Below, piece after piece: positions 1-10,458 of a DNA stretch of 64,000 bases. The position numbers and the translations under genes are program-made. The DNA is from Arion vulgaris. Lineage: Eukaryota; Mollusca; Gastropoda; Stylommatophora; Arionidae. The DNA is taken from assembly GCA_020796225.1 (NCBI GenBank), contig CM036753.1:69741865-69805864 (forward strand), written 5' to 3'. How positions within the stretch are numbered: the stretch's first letter is position 1; every line of letters starts with the position of its first letter. The notes under the pieces were generated by a model. That model made no database searches and was not told the origin of the DNA. It saw nothing but the letters and a program-made list of their open reading frames with translations.

Positions 1-19
1 GTAAAAGGAAAGTTGCAGG

Positions 20-220
20 TCTATGCTCCATAAGGATTAAGAGGGTTTAGTGGTAGTAATTGTAGTAGTAGGGGTGGAGCAGTTTCAGGCCTATTCTCCA
101 CTGGGAATAAGGAAGCTTAGTAGTAGTGGTGGTAGTAGTAGTAGTAACAGCAGAACAAGAACCACAGTTGTAGGTCTAAACTGCACAAGAAATAAGGTGA
201 CAGTAGTAGTAGTAGTAATC
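20..220. repeat. degenerate tandem repeat rich in GTA/TAG triplets
   Basis: Three imperfect copies of a segment of roughly 70 to 80 bp. Each has a lead like CTATKCTCCA or CTAAACTGCAC, then an (A)TAAGG-like stretch, then a run of GTA/TAG triplets. No gene is seen here or in 221-488. Confidence 0.6.
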
Positions 221-488
221 CTTACGAATAGGATCACCTAACCATTCAGTCTATGAAGAATAAGCAACAAAGATGTTGTGATAATCGAATTTTAAACAGC
301 TCTTTATTTGATCATATCAAATGCAGAAGGATTGATTCTATGACGCGTTTTATCCATATGGTCCCTCTTCGCAGAAATTGTACGCTATCTACCGAAAGTT
401 TTTCACAAAGAACGAACACAGTGATTGATGCTCGTCCATTACGGGTGATGATGACCACACAAATTTTCATCCAGGGAATGTAGTTGCG

Positions 489-800
489 CTATGTTTGTCT
501 GTGTGTGCGTAGATGACTAGTAAGCCCGATACGGGCTTGAAATGTTCTTGTACAGTGTGTGCAAGGTATACTTGCACTTGTGGAAAGTTTTACTGCCTTT
601 CTGTTTTGACGTTTTTGCTCCATCCGTGCTGTTCTAGTGCGTTCACAGTAGTTCCGGCAACAATAACAGGGTCTTCGTGAAAATGCATTTGTAAACAGAG
701 CAACCAGGCCCGGATTTGTACCCACGATCTTTGGAACGTAAGGCATCGGCTTTATCAGTTTGCCGCAGAGACTACCACGTTGGTGAGAATGTCTTTCCAC
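489..800 (-). pseudogene. LINE fragment (type H), C-terminal end with C2H2 zinc finger
   Basis: An open frame of 103 residues ends in a C2H2-type finger (CTHC, then 12 residues, then HLRTH) just before the stop. The motif RIGLTSHLRTH directly after such a finger is typical of the C-terminus of many invertebrate non-LTR retrotransposon polyproteins, and the segment before it is basic (KRQNRKAVK). The reverse-transcriptase part is absent, so this is a 5'-truncated remnant. A host zinc-finger exon is less likely because the finger stands alone and the upstream residues look like a LINE linker. Confidence 0.6.
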
Positions 801-1034
801 CTACTGGTAGGATCTTCTTCTTGGGTTCTCTTGCAATGAAGCTCATAGGAGCTCACTTCTGGTGCCAGGTAGTTTTGAATGTAGTGTTATATTGTAGGGC
901 CAGTATCATTTTCTAAGGAGGGCATACAGTGGACAGTCTTGTAGGACTCTGAGGCTTTTTCTTTTTTCGATCGTGCTAATGCAATTTTTATCATTCTATT
1001 GGGATATATAAATAGCAAATAACATCAGAACGTA

Positions 1035-1982
1035 ATGTACGTACACCAACCTTCAGCACCTATTGGAACACAGTTGCTTATCCTTGGGTGGGGTGATCGA
1101 TTTCAGCCAGCGTTTGTTTGCGATACGCTTTCCGCTAGCCTATGGCTGTCCCCAATCAGACTACAAGGCAGCAGTAATTCCCTGCGAGCGGAAACGCGCA
1201 CTATATTTCCAGTTGTTCTGTACATTTGGGTGGGACGCACACCCTCTTGCCTGCCATGCTCGCCGTTGCAGTGGCTGCCTCGCTTACCGCGCTTGCCGTG
1301 CCGGCCTGCCCCTCGATGGGCCCACCCACTATGGCCTTGCCAGCGTGCGTGCTAGCTCTGCCCTGGTGCCTACCTCACCATTTTCGTCAATTCCCACTGG
1401 GCTGTCGACTTCGAGGGGGCAAAAACCGAGTTTCGCCCCATGATGCCCACGTGCAGCTCAACTCGACTCCCAACATACTCATCGACTCTAGGAAGTGGCA
1501 CAGAGAGAGCATGCTTAGACTCGAATTATGCCACACGCGGATCAATGTCTCTTCTATGGCTTTGGGTCGTGCCACCATCTCTGTGATGGAGGCTAGACTT
1601 TTGACCTATGTGAACCAACGTGCGGATTAACTCATTACCCGACATATGCATCGGCTCAAAGAAGTACATCAAAGAGAGAATATGCGGGCTCGAGTTTCAC
1701 CTCGCGAGGATTCACATGTATCGTTTTAGCTTTTCCCATCGTCCTGGAGAGGCGAGCATTAATAGTCACTCTGGGAGGTCGCTCGCCGAGTTGCGAGCGG
1801 ATCCTATCAAGCATGACTACCTTTGCATCGTTACTTGCACCAGAGTAACTCTCCCACTGCCCTCTTAGCCAGACCGAAACTACCGTCTGTTACTAGGGTC
1901 ACCACTTGGAGGTCAGAGCAGGGGATTAGAGCCATCTCCCTAATCCTGACACCCCACTTCCTTGCGCCTTTGACTCCGGATC
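1035..1982 (-). other. GC-rich block joined to 18S rRNA head, patchy SSU-rRNA resemblance
   Basis: Read on the minus strand this continues directly from the 18S head at 1983-2111, but normal 18S sequence stops at the junction. Only short islands recall SSU rRNA, in the right order. They are GGGGTGTCAGGATT near 1930 (compare GGGGAATCAGGGTT), TCTGGTGCAAG near 1840 (compare the 530-loop TCTGGTGCCAGC), GAGGTGAAACTC near 1700, and GGAATTGACGAAAA near 1385 followed by GGCACCA. The block is markedly richer in GC than its surroundings. It could be a scrambled or strongly decayed rDNA pseudogene, or unrelated DNA fused to the 18S head. No protein frame looks real. Confidence 0.4.
1096..1180 (+). repeat. 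inverted-repeat arm 1 flanking the rDNA-like block
   Basis: The segment starting CGATTTCAGCCAGCG and running through CTACAAGGCAGCAG matches the reverse complement of 2931-3015 (CGATTTCAACCAGCG ... CTGCAAGGCAACAG). By eye identity is around two thirds over about 85 bp. Confidence 0.5.
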
Positions 1983-2111
1983 GTGTCATCTAAGGAACAT
2001 AGACTGATTTAATGAGCCATTCGCAGTTTCACCGTGAGACAGTGTGAACTTAGACATGCTTGGCTTAATCTTTGAGACAAGCATATGACTACTGGAAGGA
2101 TCAACCAGATA
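1983..2111 (-). rRNA. 5' end of 18S (SSU) rRNA, truncated copy
   Basis: On the minus strand, 2111 down to 1983 matches the first ~130 nt of animal 18S rRNA: the TGGTTGATCC start, CAGTAGTCATATGCTTGTC, then TCTCAAAGATTAAGCC, GCGAATGGCTCATTAAATCA and TTCCTTAGATGACAC. A few positions differ from the near-universal form, such as CCTTCCAG for CCTGCCAG, AAGCATGTC for the usual ATGCATGTC, and the first bases TATCTGG for TACCTGG. These changes in invariant positions, and the loss of homology just after nt ~130, mark it as a pseudogene fragment rather than a working rRNA gene. Confidence 0.85.
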
Positions 2112-2750
2112 GCTGTTATGGACGTAATTGAACTGACAATGCTCGGGTTAGGGAGACAGCGCTCTGTGCAGAACGGAAACCTACGTCCCCGGCAAAAATG
2201 CGAAATTGAAGCTAAACGACCGATCACTCGCTTTCCATCGTTTTGCCGGCAAGACTGCGCCTCGCCAAGCAAAGAACGACACCATATTTCTGCCTCCGGA
2301 CCCACAAGCTCGTTGTGAGAGCCGGGCCTTTTAACGAGACCACCGTCGAGCTTTTAAAATTTTAGACTGACTGTATCACATCACGACCGAGCAACTTCGA
2401 TATACGGACATACTCACACCACCAGTAAGACCACGCGTGCGAGCGAGATAGTCTTAATGGCAGACGCTACCTTGTCCCTTATTCGCTGGGAGCTTTGTTC
2501 GCTTCGTCGCGTGAAGAAGCGATGAGGCACGCTCAGCCGTTAGAGACTATGCACGCAATTGGTTATCGACACTGGGAACCGCGCTCGCTTACTGGCTCGC
2601 TTGTCCGTTTATTTTCAAAACGAGGAGGCACAGCTTGCAGACACACAACCCAGATGTTCTGTGGTTTGATCAGCCTTGCCATAGGACCCAGAGGTGAAAG
2701 AGACAATCGTAGCATGTGCAATATTGCAAGCGATATTACTTAAATAAGAC
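2112..2750 (-). other. GC-rich DNA upstream of the 18S head, possible external transcribed spacer
   Basis: This segment lies immediately 5' of the rRNA start in the rRNA sense, where the external transcribed spacer sits in an rDNA unit. It is GC-rich up to about 2740 and then drops into AT-rich DNA. The identification is by position only; I recognise no ETS motif. Confidence 0.35.
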
Positions 2751-2930
2751 TCGTTTCTACTTGATCTCATGAACTCAACAACTATTTTTTGTTTTTCTCT
2801 GAATCATGTTCTGTTTATTTACATGTTTGTTTTGAGAAGTGTTAGAACTTTCAATATTTTATTTTTATGACAGATTGGGCCAATTTCCATTTCATTTCTC
2901 TCTTTATTGCTGAAGCTGTTTGAATAAGAT

Positions 2931-3015
2931 AGTACCTGTTGCCTTGCAGGTTAGCTGGGAACAGTCAACGGCTGACGGAGAGCGAATCCAGCCAGTGAAC
3001 GCTGGTTGAAATCGG
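2931..3015 (-). repeat. inverted-repeat arm 2 flanking the rDNA-like block
   Basis: Reverse-complement partner of 1096-1180. The two arms enclose about 1.75 kb that includes the 18S head. Confidence 0.5.
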
Positions 3016-3160
3016 ACACGTTGACGAAGGACAAGCTCCAAATGGTACTGATGTAACAGTATCGGCTGCATGACCTGTCTAATAATATACAATGCCTATA
3101 GTATGCCTATTATTCACTTACATTTAAACACAAAACAATATATTAACTCTATTTTCCGCA

Positions 3161-3590
3161 ACAAGCCGTTCGTGAATAGTTATCTATGTGAGAATCAATA
3201 TGATTCTCAACTTTTATTGGAACTGCAATTCTAGAACAAGTCACACAAATTCATACATAAAACATTTTACTAACTCTAAAAATAAAAGACCCTGAAATAC
3301 AATGAAAAATAAAAGCATACCTAACTAAATCTGTTCACTACTAAATCGCCTCTGACTAGCGCCTGGCCAAAGAGAAGACTAGAAAGTACTATCAGGATGA
3401 CTGATCACTATCGTAGACTGGAGTATCTGTGTACAAGAGCGTGTACTGTTCTTCCTTTTCTTTACTCAGCAACAACAACAGTACTTGACAACTTATTAAA
3501 TATAACGAACAGAAATGGCCGTTTCACAATCGTATATCCAGGTGAGCATCAATCTGATTTTCAACTTTTATTTATTCAGTTCCTACTAGG
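3161..3590. repeat. direct repeat pair, 3161-3245 and 3511-3590
   Basis: Both copies carry a CCGTT...GTGA or CACAAT lead followed by GAGMATCAATMTGATT and TCAACTTTTATT. They are separated by about 350 bp. No coding potential is seen around them. Confidence 0.5.
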
Positions 3591-3751
3591 TCTCATCAGT
3601 TACCAGAGCATATACATCTATATAGAACATACAACTTATTAATACATAGAAATCATCAACAAAATATTTATCCTACAATCCTTAATTAGCTATAGAAAAT
3701 CGAAAGTCTCCTTTAACACCTTACTCACAAACTATACACACTTGAATGGTA

Positions 3752-4087
3752 CGTCTATCTGCTACACTGTTTAGTGAACTGTCTATCTTGCAAACACTTG
3801 TATAATGAATAATCTGTATATTCTATACACTGGAATAATCAGTATATCTGCTACCCACTTGAGTGAACTGTCTATCTTGTAAGCACTTGTATATCTGTCT
3901 ATCTTCTACGCCATGGAATAATCGGTCCATCTGCTACACTCTTTAGTGAACTGTCTATCTTGCAAACACTTGTATAATGAATAATCTGTCTATATTCTAT
4001 CCCCTGGAATAATCAGTATATCTGCTACACTCTTTAGTGAACTGTCTATCTTGTAAGCACTTGTATATCTGTCTATCTCGTAAACAT
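3752..4087. repeat. tandem repeat, unit about 83 to 91 bp, four copies
   Basis: The landmark CTGCTAC...GTGAACTGTCTATCTT recurs at about 3759, 3848, 3931 and 4022. Units alternate slightly (GCAAACACTTGTATAATG versus GTAAGCACTTGTATATC), which suggests a two-unit higher-order repeat of about 175 bp. Confidence 0.75.
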
Positions 4088-4562
4088 GTTGCGTAATCCT
4101 AACCTGTTAATTCAAGTCCACAGGAAACTCTCGTGACCAGATATCTTGTCACACTCGTACAGTCATCAGCATAGGTTGTTACTGCTCAAGCTCTATGTCT
4201 TCTGGTTCTCTATGTGACTGGACCGCGACACTGTCTATTTACTCTTTCTGAGTTCTTCTGTGCTACGCTGCTGTTCTGTTACTCGTTCTGTATTCTACTT
4301 CAACATTATGCCGGTATATATCATATCTCCTTCAACCTGCTCGTACATCGGTAAAACTGTTCTCTCCCTTCTCTCGTTCCTATCGGCTGTTTGAGTCTAG
4401 TCATACTCACATATCCGAACTCAATAGTCTCATCATACGCAGCACACTAGCCATTCCGTCTGCCCTCTCGAGCTCGGAAATTCTCCTTCCGCCAGTCTCC
4501 TCCGTAACTGTTCGTGGCATTTCAGTCACCGTCTATTTATATGGGACCAAAAAGCCCCTTTT
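4088..4562. other. no recognised feature
   Basis: Pyrimidine-rich AT/GC-mixed DNA without a convincing reading frame, RNA gene or repeat. Confidence 0.4.
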
Positions 4563-4737
4563 GTCTTGACCCAAAAATCCCTCGATCCAGGTAACATTCT
4601 ATTCTTACTGATATCTCATTAGATGTGGCGCTAGACTTCCTGAAGAAATGGCTCTTTGTTCTGCCCAATTTCTCCAGTCTTGCCCCAAAATTCCTCCATA
4701 TAGTTACAATTCTCATACTAACTGACAGCTAATTAAG
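4563..4737. repeat. diverged tandem duplication, spacing about 114 bp
   Basis: 4563-4622 (GTCTTGACCCAAAAATCCCT ... TACTGATATCTCATTAG) and 4676-4737 (GTCTTGCCCCAAAATTCCTC ... AACTGACAGCTAATTAAG) are copies of one sequence. Confidence 0.55.
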
Positions 4738-5106
4738 ATTGGAGACTGTTTTCTAGCGGATGACACTCCACGTCCTGTCATGCTTTCCTGCTTAAGGGTT
4801 AGTTCCAGTCCTGCTGACTCTAGGTCAGTGTGAAACAATCGATGTCATCCCAGTCTACCCTAACTCTCGTATCATTTTCACAAAGGTCTCACCTGCCAAA
4901 TTCACCTGGGAAAAACCAGTCATTGCACTCTTAAACAGCTTCATGGGAGTCGCCCTACTTAATTAACTTTGAATTCTTGACCTGTACTCTAATCATCGCT
5001 CCTATCTTCTCTACAGTTGTGTGGCCTATTGGAATTTGTTATCCTTTTGTCTTGTACACCCACGAACACTCTTTTACATCGGTCCTGCGCGTGGTTAACT
5101 TGAAAA

Positions 5107-5255
5107 ACGCTGGGATATATCAATCTGGCTGTCTTGGCTATCATCAACTGGTTTCTGATCAGCGTGTGGCAACTGAGAAGACGCTGGAATATATTATTAA
5201 CTGGTTGTCTTAACTATCATCAACTGGTTTATGATCAGCGCGTGGCAAATGAGCA
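5107..5255. repeat. tandem duplication, unit about 76 bp, two copies
   Basis: CGCTGGRATAT ... CTATCATCAACTGGTT then TGATCAGCGYGTGGCAA is repeated once, at 5138 and 5214 for the CTATCATCAACTGG landmark. 4738-5106 and 5256-5680 hold nothing I can name. Confidence 0.75.
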
Positions 5256-5677
5256 AACTATCGAAATTATTATCCACTCTACTACCTATATAGAATTCCT
5301 CACTGGAGCCACGTGGACGAACTGCCTTGTTCCACTCCGATATGACGACAGACCTTCCCTTCTTGCTAGTTTCTCGGGGTCTGTCTCCATGAACTGCCGT
5401 GTCGCGTCTTTTTATGCACTTTTCCTCCCGATTTGCATTGACCAATGGTCAGTCCGCTTTCCACATCCGTCGTCCAAGAGGCGGTGCTCCCTATTTTAAA
5501 CAGGGATTTTCGATTTCGTTTTCTTTTCCCTCTGAAACCAAGGGACTTAATTGCGTCTCGCCCCTGCCCATCCTGTTAGACTGAAGATTGTGACGTAGAA
5601 CACAAGTTCTTGGCAAAGGCTGTTTATATTTTACAATATGAATGATAAAAATGACATAAAAGAACCATCGAGGAGAG

Positions 5678-5680
<3 letters not shown>

Positions 5681-5716
<36 letters not shown>
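5681..5716. repeat. (GA)n microsatellite
   Basis: About 36 bp of nearly uninterrupted GA dinucleotides. Confidence 0.95.
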
Positions 5717-5719
<3 letters not shown>

Positions 5720-5834
5720 AGATAGTGACAATTTCTTTGAAATGAAATCAAAATAAACATGTTTCTGTGACTATATTCTGTAATATTCCCGTCACCTCAC
5801 ATTTTCAAACCAAAGTATGTAGAAGGTAGACGAA

Positions 5835-6460
5835 CCAATAGATAATCATAAATGGATGCTTACGTAGAATAGAGGGACTGAGATGATATGATAAGATTAG
5901 AAACGAGGAACTCAGAGAAAGAACTAAGCAGATACCAGTGGAGAAAGAGTTAAGAAAGAGCCGCTGGTGATGGATAGAACACACATTGAGAAGACCGATC
6001 GGAAGCATTGCAAGACAGTTTTTGAACCCACAGAGAACGAGGCAAGTCACGATGGCCTGGAGAGAACAATATTGGAGGGCAGGGTCCCAGGACGCAGACC
6101 AAGAAGAAGATGGCTACAAGATATTAAAGAAACTATGAATATGACCATCGTCGATGTAGGTGAACTGGCTAGAGGCAGAGGGAATTTAAGATGTGCTGCA
6201 AGAGGCAACGTCCTATAAAGGACACGCACCTTGCTGAGGAAGGAAAGAGGAGTAGGTGAAAGCCTAGACACTTGTTGAGGAAGGAAAGCGGAGTAGGAGA
6301 AGACCTAGACATACCTAGAGAAGAGAGCTGGAGACTGATATGAAAGGATATGTAAAACATAGAAAGAAGTGGAAGGGATGACAAGAGATAAGAGCTGAAA
6401 GAAGATTGTTGAAGACCTGTGCTCCGTTGGGAGTTGAAAGGGGAAAAAAACAGGTGTTGA
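5835..6460 (+). pseudogene. LINE type A 3' end, interrupted by LINE type B at 6039-6235
   Basis: 5835-6038 translates as a LINE C-terminal region: GCLRRIEGLR, an in-frame stop where Trp is expected, then YDKIRNEELRERTKQIP and WIEHTLRRPIGSIARQFLNP. This is the WxGHxLRRP....R.....P motif of the segment after the reverse-transcriptase domain. After a 200-bp insert of another LINE family the same element resumes (GGAAAGAGGAGTAGGTGAA...), as comparison with the copy at 9990-10290 shows. There, AACCCGCAGGGAAAGAGGAGTAGG is uninterrupted. A 40-bp stretch near 6232-6290 is also duplicated. It is broken by stops and is not functional. Confidence 0.6.
6039..6240 (+). pseudogene. LINE type B 3' end inserted in LINE type A
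   Basis: The frame reads HDGLERTILEGRVPGRRPR then RRWLQDIKETMNM, a LINE C-terminal signature (GxxxRGRxxxRWxxDI). Five relatives are in this window: 29985-30275, 38478-38775, 44415-44592, 47250-47595 and 54815-55135. The flanking type A sequence reads GAACGAGG before it and GAAAGAGG after it, a possible target-site duplication with one change. Confidence 0.6.
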
Positions 6461-6507
6461 CGATTCCATCATAGCATCTCTACGACACTAATGATATAGG
6501 CTTTATT

Positions 6508-8352
6508 CTTCTTATCTTATCTTATCTTAACCACATTTGCCGTGAAGCGTCGTGGAGAGAGTTAGTTTCCTATCTTGTGCCAGGTGTGTTGCGCTTGACG
6601 TTGTCAGTCCATGCTTTCGCAGGGACTCTGAGATGTTATCTATCCATCTTGTTCTTGGCCTGCCTCGTGCTCTGCGCCTTGAGTGTCGATTATTATAGGC
6701 ACGTGATGGTAGTAAATGTGGTTCCATTCTCATTAAATGGCCGAACCACTTGAATCTTTGCTTCTCGATGTACTGTATGCATGGTATAGTACCAACGATG
6801 CTTCTGATATTCTGGTTTCTCACTCTATCTCGCCTTGTAACGTTGACAGCTTTTCGTAGACATCTCATTTCACATGTTGTAATCTTTCTTTCTTGTGTCT
6901 TAGTCAGGGGCCATGTTTGGCACTGATAACAGAGAGTTGGAATAAATATGCAGTTTATCAGTTGTCGTTTGACTGCCATGTTAATGCTTGGATGTTTTAA
7001 TAGTGGTGACAGTTGGTATGTCACTGCATTTGCCTTCTGGCATCTAGTCTCGATTTCTCTGTCCATCTTTCCATCTGCTGTGAATATACTCCCGAGATAT
7101 TTGAATTCTGGAGTCTGTTGTTTTTTGACATTATTCACGTGTATATTTAGTTGACCTGTTGACCTGCTTATTGTCATGACTTCTGTTTTGGAGGTGTTAA
7201 TTTTCATGTCATATTTTTCGCATGTGGCTTGCAGGGCATTTATGTGTTGTTGAAGTTTGTGTTCGTTGTTGTAAATTATACTCTGATCATCTGCAAAGAG
7301 TAGTTCGTTGATTAAATTGTAGTTGTTATCGAGGTTGTTATCTGTCTTGGTTTCTTGCGTTATCCTGTCTATGTAAATATTGAAAAGTATAGGCGAAAGC
7401 ACACATCCCTGCCTTACTCCTGATGATAATTCAAATTCGTCTGTCAGGCCGTCGCTTGTTCGTACTACGCTTGAGCTTTTTTGGTATAGCGCTCTAATAT
7501 TGTCTAATAGTTGGCCCTGAATTCCATATTCACTTAGTATGGTCCATAGTTTGTTTCTGTTTATTCTATCAAAGGCTTTTTCTTGGTCTATGAATGCTAA
7601 GTTGAGCTGTTTGTCATATTCTATGGTGTTTTCACTGAGTTGCCTTAGTGTGAACAGGGCATCAGTGCAACTCTTTCCTTTTCTGAACCCAAATTGAGCG
7701 ATGTTCAGCTGTGGTTCTATTATAGGTTTGATTCTAGATTCCAAAATTTTAGCATATAGTTTCCCAACATGACTTAATAATGATATGCCTCTGTATGTAT
7801 TGCATTCTTTTTGTTGCCCTTTTTTTCCATATTGGTATTATGATGGCTTTCTGCCAATCTTTGGGGACTTCTCTTTCTGTCCAGGCTGACTTGAAGATTC
7901 TATGAATCCATTGTATTCCTGTTTCTCCGCATGCCTTGATTGCTTCATTGGTTATACCGTCTATGCCTGCTGTCTTGTGACGTGGACTCTTCTTCACAAC
8001 TTCTTCTATTTCTTGGATGAGTATATTTGGTTCTTCTATGCTTGTGTTATTTTAAATCTATTTGTAATTGGTGTTGGTCGTTGGTTAAGTAGTTCTTGGA
8101 AGTATTCTTTCCATCTGTTCTTCCTTCCGTTTGTATTAAATATCGGTGTACCGTTTTTATCATTAATAATGTCAGTGGGGTTGAAACTTTCGTCTCTTAT
8201 CCTCATGGAATTGACACTTTTGAAAAATTTCGTGGCTGTTCTTTGCATAGTAATGACAGTTGTTCTCCGTATTTTTCCCACGATTCTGTCTTTGATTTTT
8301 GATTACTTGTTTACTTTGTCTTCTCGCTGTTCTGTATGCTGTGTAATCCTCT
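6508..8352 (-). mobile_element. 5'-truncated LINE (type D) copy 1 with 13-bp target-site duplication
   Basis: The element is bounded by TATAGGCTTTATT at 6495-6507 and again at 8353-8365, a perfect 13-bp target-site duplication. Its 3' end (left side) is a short tandem tail that reads (GATAA)n on the minus strand and begins at the stop codon itself: the last codons GGC AAA TGT GGT are followed by TAAGATAAGATAAG. There is thus virtually no 3' UTR. Short tandem tails rather than poly(A) are known from RTE- and CR1-like clades. The left and right ends and the internal frame all agree on minus-strand orientation. Confidence 0.9.
6527..8281 (-). pseudogene. reverse transcriptase of LINE type D, frameshifted at its N-terminal side
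   Basis: The main frame (7744 to 6527, 405 codons) holds most of a non-LTR reverse-transcriptase domain. Seen in order: FGFRKGKSC near residue 18, the first catalytic Asp in FIDQEKAFD (residues 51-59), SGVRQGCVLSP (108-118), the catalytic FADD (150-153), TSKTEVM (184-190) and FKYLGS (214-219). A C-terminal WFGHLMR and a GRPRTRW motif follow. The upstream part of the domain continues in other frames at 7997-7749 (GIDGITNEAIK, then a PxxWxxAxIIPIxKK motif) and 8281-8036. At least two frameshifts therefore separate it from a working protein. The endonuclease is missing through 5' truncation. A second copy is at 62110-63320. Confidence 0.9.
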
Positions 8353-8510
8353 TATAGGCTTTATTACTGGTTATTATAATATTGTATTTTTGCTTTCATG
8401 TTTATAAAATGCTGTTCGGTACTTTAATTTTTTTCATACATTCGTTCGATATGAATTCAGGTTTAGTCATGACGGATAATTTGGTGAATCTGACTGATTT
8501 TTGCTTTCCT

Positions 8511-9032
8511 ATCATCACTGATCATTCAGTTATCACCACTGATTATTTAGTTATCACCACTGATCATTTAGTTATCATCACTAATCATTCAGTTATCACC
8601 ACTGATCATTCAGTTATCACCACTGATCATTTAGTTATCACCACTGATCATTCAGTTATCACCACTGATCATTCAATTATCACTACTGATTATTTAGTTA
8701 TCACCACTGACCCTTTAGTTATCATCACTAATCATTCAGTTATCACCACTGATCATTTAGTTATCATCACTGATCATTTAGTTATCACCACTGATCATTC
8801 AGTTATCACCACTGATCATTTAGTTATCATCACTGATCATTTAGTTATCATCACTGATCATTTAGTTATCACCACTGATCATTTAGTTATCACCACTGAT
8901 CATTTAGTTATCATCACTAATCATTCAGTTATCACCACTGATCATTTAGTTATCATCACTAATCATTCAGTTATCACCACTGATCATTCAGTTATCACCA
9001 CTGATTATTTAGTTATTACCACTGATCATTCA
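8511..9032. repeat. minisatellite, 21-bp unit, about 25 copies
   Basis: The unit is TTATCAYCACTGATCATT followed by YAG, with point variation only and no length change. Each unit contains the palindrome TGATCA. Because 21 is a multiple of three, an accidental frame of 227 codons (8382-9065) with the heptad VITTDHL/S runs through it. I do not regard that as a gene. Confidence 0.95.
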
Positions 9033-9065
9033 GGTGAACATTACTCTGTCTTCAGAGCTACTTGA

Positions 9066-9326
9066 AATTTAGATCTTAAAGTAAAGGATCAGGAACTCTT
9101 ATAGTCCAACCGTGTGCATACCGAGAATTGTTGTCTATTTGTATTTGACCAACGGTATATGAACATGGAGGTGGGAAAAGAAGTCAAGATCTCGCTGGAA
9201 GTCTCCACTTATTAGAGTGCAATGATGATGCTCCTATTTATCAATCAAATCAATCAGTATTTGTCTAGTATGCAATTCAGGTTCGGTCGATCTGAGAACA
9301 CTCACGGTTCAAATAAAAATGTCACT
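9066..9326. other. no recognised feature
   Basis: Nothing recognisable beyond a partial resemblance of its right end to the tRNA-like sequence that follows. Confidence 0.3.
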
Positions 9327-9329
9327 CAA

Positions 9330-9402
9330 TCTGCTGATTTTGAACCTGGAAACATGCCGTTAAGAATCAAGCGCACTAACCACTCTACTATTGTGGTTCT
9401 TG
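9330..9402 (-). repeat. tRNA-like SINE head, weak
   Basis: On the minus strand AGAGTGGTTAGTGCGCTTGA resembles a pol III A box region, and CCAGGTTCAAAATCAG downstream a B box (GGTTCAAAATC). Spacing is like a tRNA. No body matches the other SINE families here. Confidence 0.45.
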
Positions 9403-9749
9403 CTTGAACAGAGTGAAAAACAAGTTATGTCCAGGTCCCTAATTGGGAGCTGACAGAAATAACTTAAGAAAATAACAGCGACGCAAGACTAACGAATAAG
9501 TTGGTGGCAGTGTTGTGAGCATAAATTAAGAACATCAGTTAAATACGGGCCTTGTTCTGGAATCCGTAGAAAGAGAAAATGAGAAAGACTCTCCCCCACG
9601 TTCTTCCATCCCAGTTTCCACTTAAAAATATTGATGAAGACAGCAGAAAACAGATAACATGGTGACTTACAAGATACAGAAAGATCTGAAGAAAGTAGCA
9701 CAAGATAGATAAGAAACTCTCTCTTGTGCATTTTTAACCTCGACTTGAT

Positions 9750-9945
9750 CATAATCCTTCGACCACCTCAAGCCACGTCTTTCTACCTTCAACTGTCTCT
9801 TGCAGCTTCTTCCAGTTCTTCCGAATACTGTTAATCTCTGCATCCAAATCTCTTCTCGGATTTCTAGGATTCCATCTCGTTCGCTTTCCCTGCTCGTTTA
9901 AGGAACGGACCCTTCCTGTTATATTCCGCTCGAGTTTTCCCAAGG
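9750..9945 (-). pseudogene. LINE type A-like 3' terminal fragment
   Basis: The frame reads GKRTRWNPRNPRRDLDAEIN and then WKKLQETVEGRKTWLEVVEGL just before the stop. This is the usual end of LINE polyproteins of the RWNPxGxRxxGRPxxxWRRxLE...GL type. It is close to, but on the opposite strand from, the fragment at 9990-10290. Confidence 0.6.
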
Positions 9946-9989
9946 TATTTCCTATCCAGCGATAATAGACAAGAATAATGTAAGATTAT

Positions 9990-10290
9990 TGATGACCAAT
10001 GTTACAGGTGGAGAAAGAGCTAAGGAAGAGACGATGGCTATGACACACATTGAGAAGACCGACCGGAAGCATTGCAATAAAGGCAATGTTTTGGAACCCG
10101 CAGGGAAAGAGGAGTAGGTGAAGGCCTAGACAGACATAGAGAAGATAGCTGGAGGCTGATATTAAAAGGATAGGTAAAACATGCAAAGAATTGGAAAATG
10201 ACAGGAGAGAGGAAGAGCTGGAAGAAGTTTTTTGAAGACGTGTGCTCCGTGGGGATTTTAAAGGTGAAGTGATGGTTACAGGAGATACAA
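9990..10290 (+). pseudogene. LINE type A 3' end
   Basis: Nucleotide match to 5930-6460: GGTGGAGAAAGAGCTAAG, CACACATTGAGAAGACCGAC, GGAAGCATTGCAA, then GGAAAGAGGAGTAGGTGAA. Unlike that copy it is not interrupted by another LINE. The frame is broken by stops. 10291-10458 holds only a short (TA)n. Confidence 0.6.
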
Positions 10291-10458
10291 AGCTTTCTTA
10301 TAAATATATTATCAACACTTTCTTTACACAGACGTGTTTGAAGTAACACACAAACAGCAAAAAAAAACAACTCATGTTATTGCTTTAGGGGCACATTTCA
10401 TATGGCTTTATGTAAGTATACTGTATAGATTACATATGAAATGTGTAACATCAAACAT

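Noticed and set aside
1063..1630. Overlapping frames of 106 to 134 codons
   Set aside because: They lie in the GC-rich rDNA-like block, where stop codons are rare by composition.
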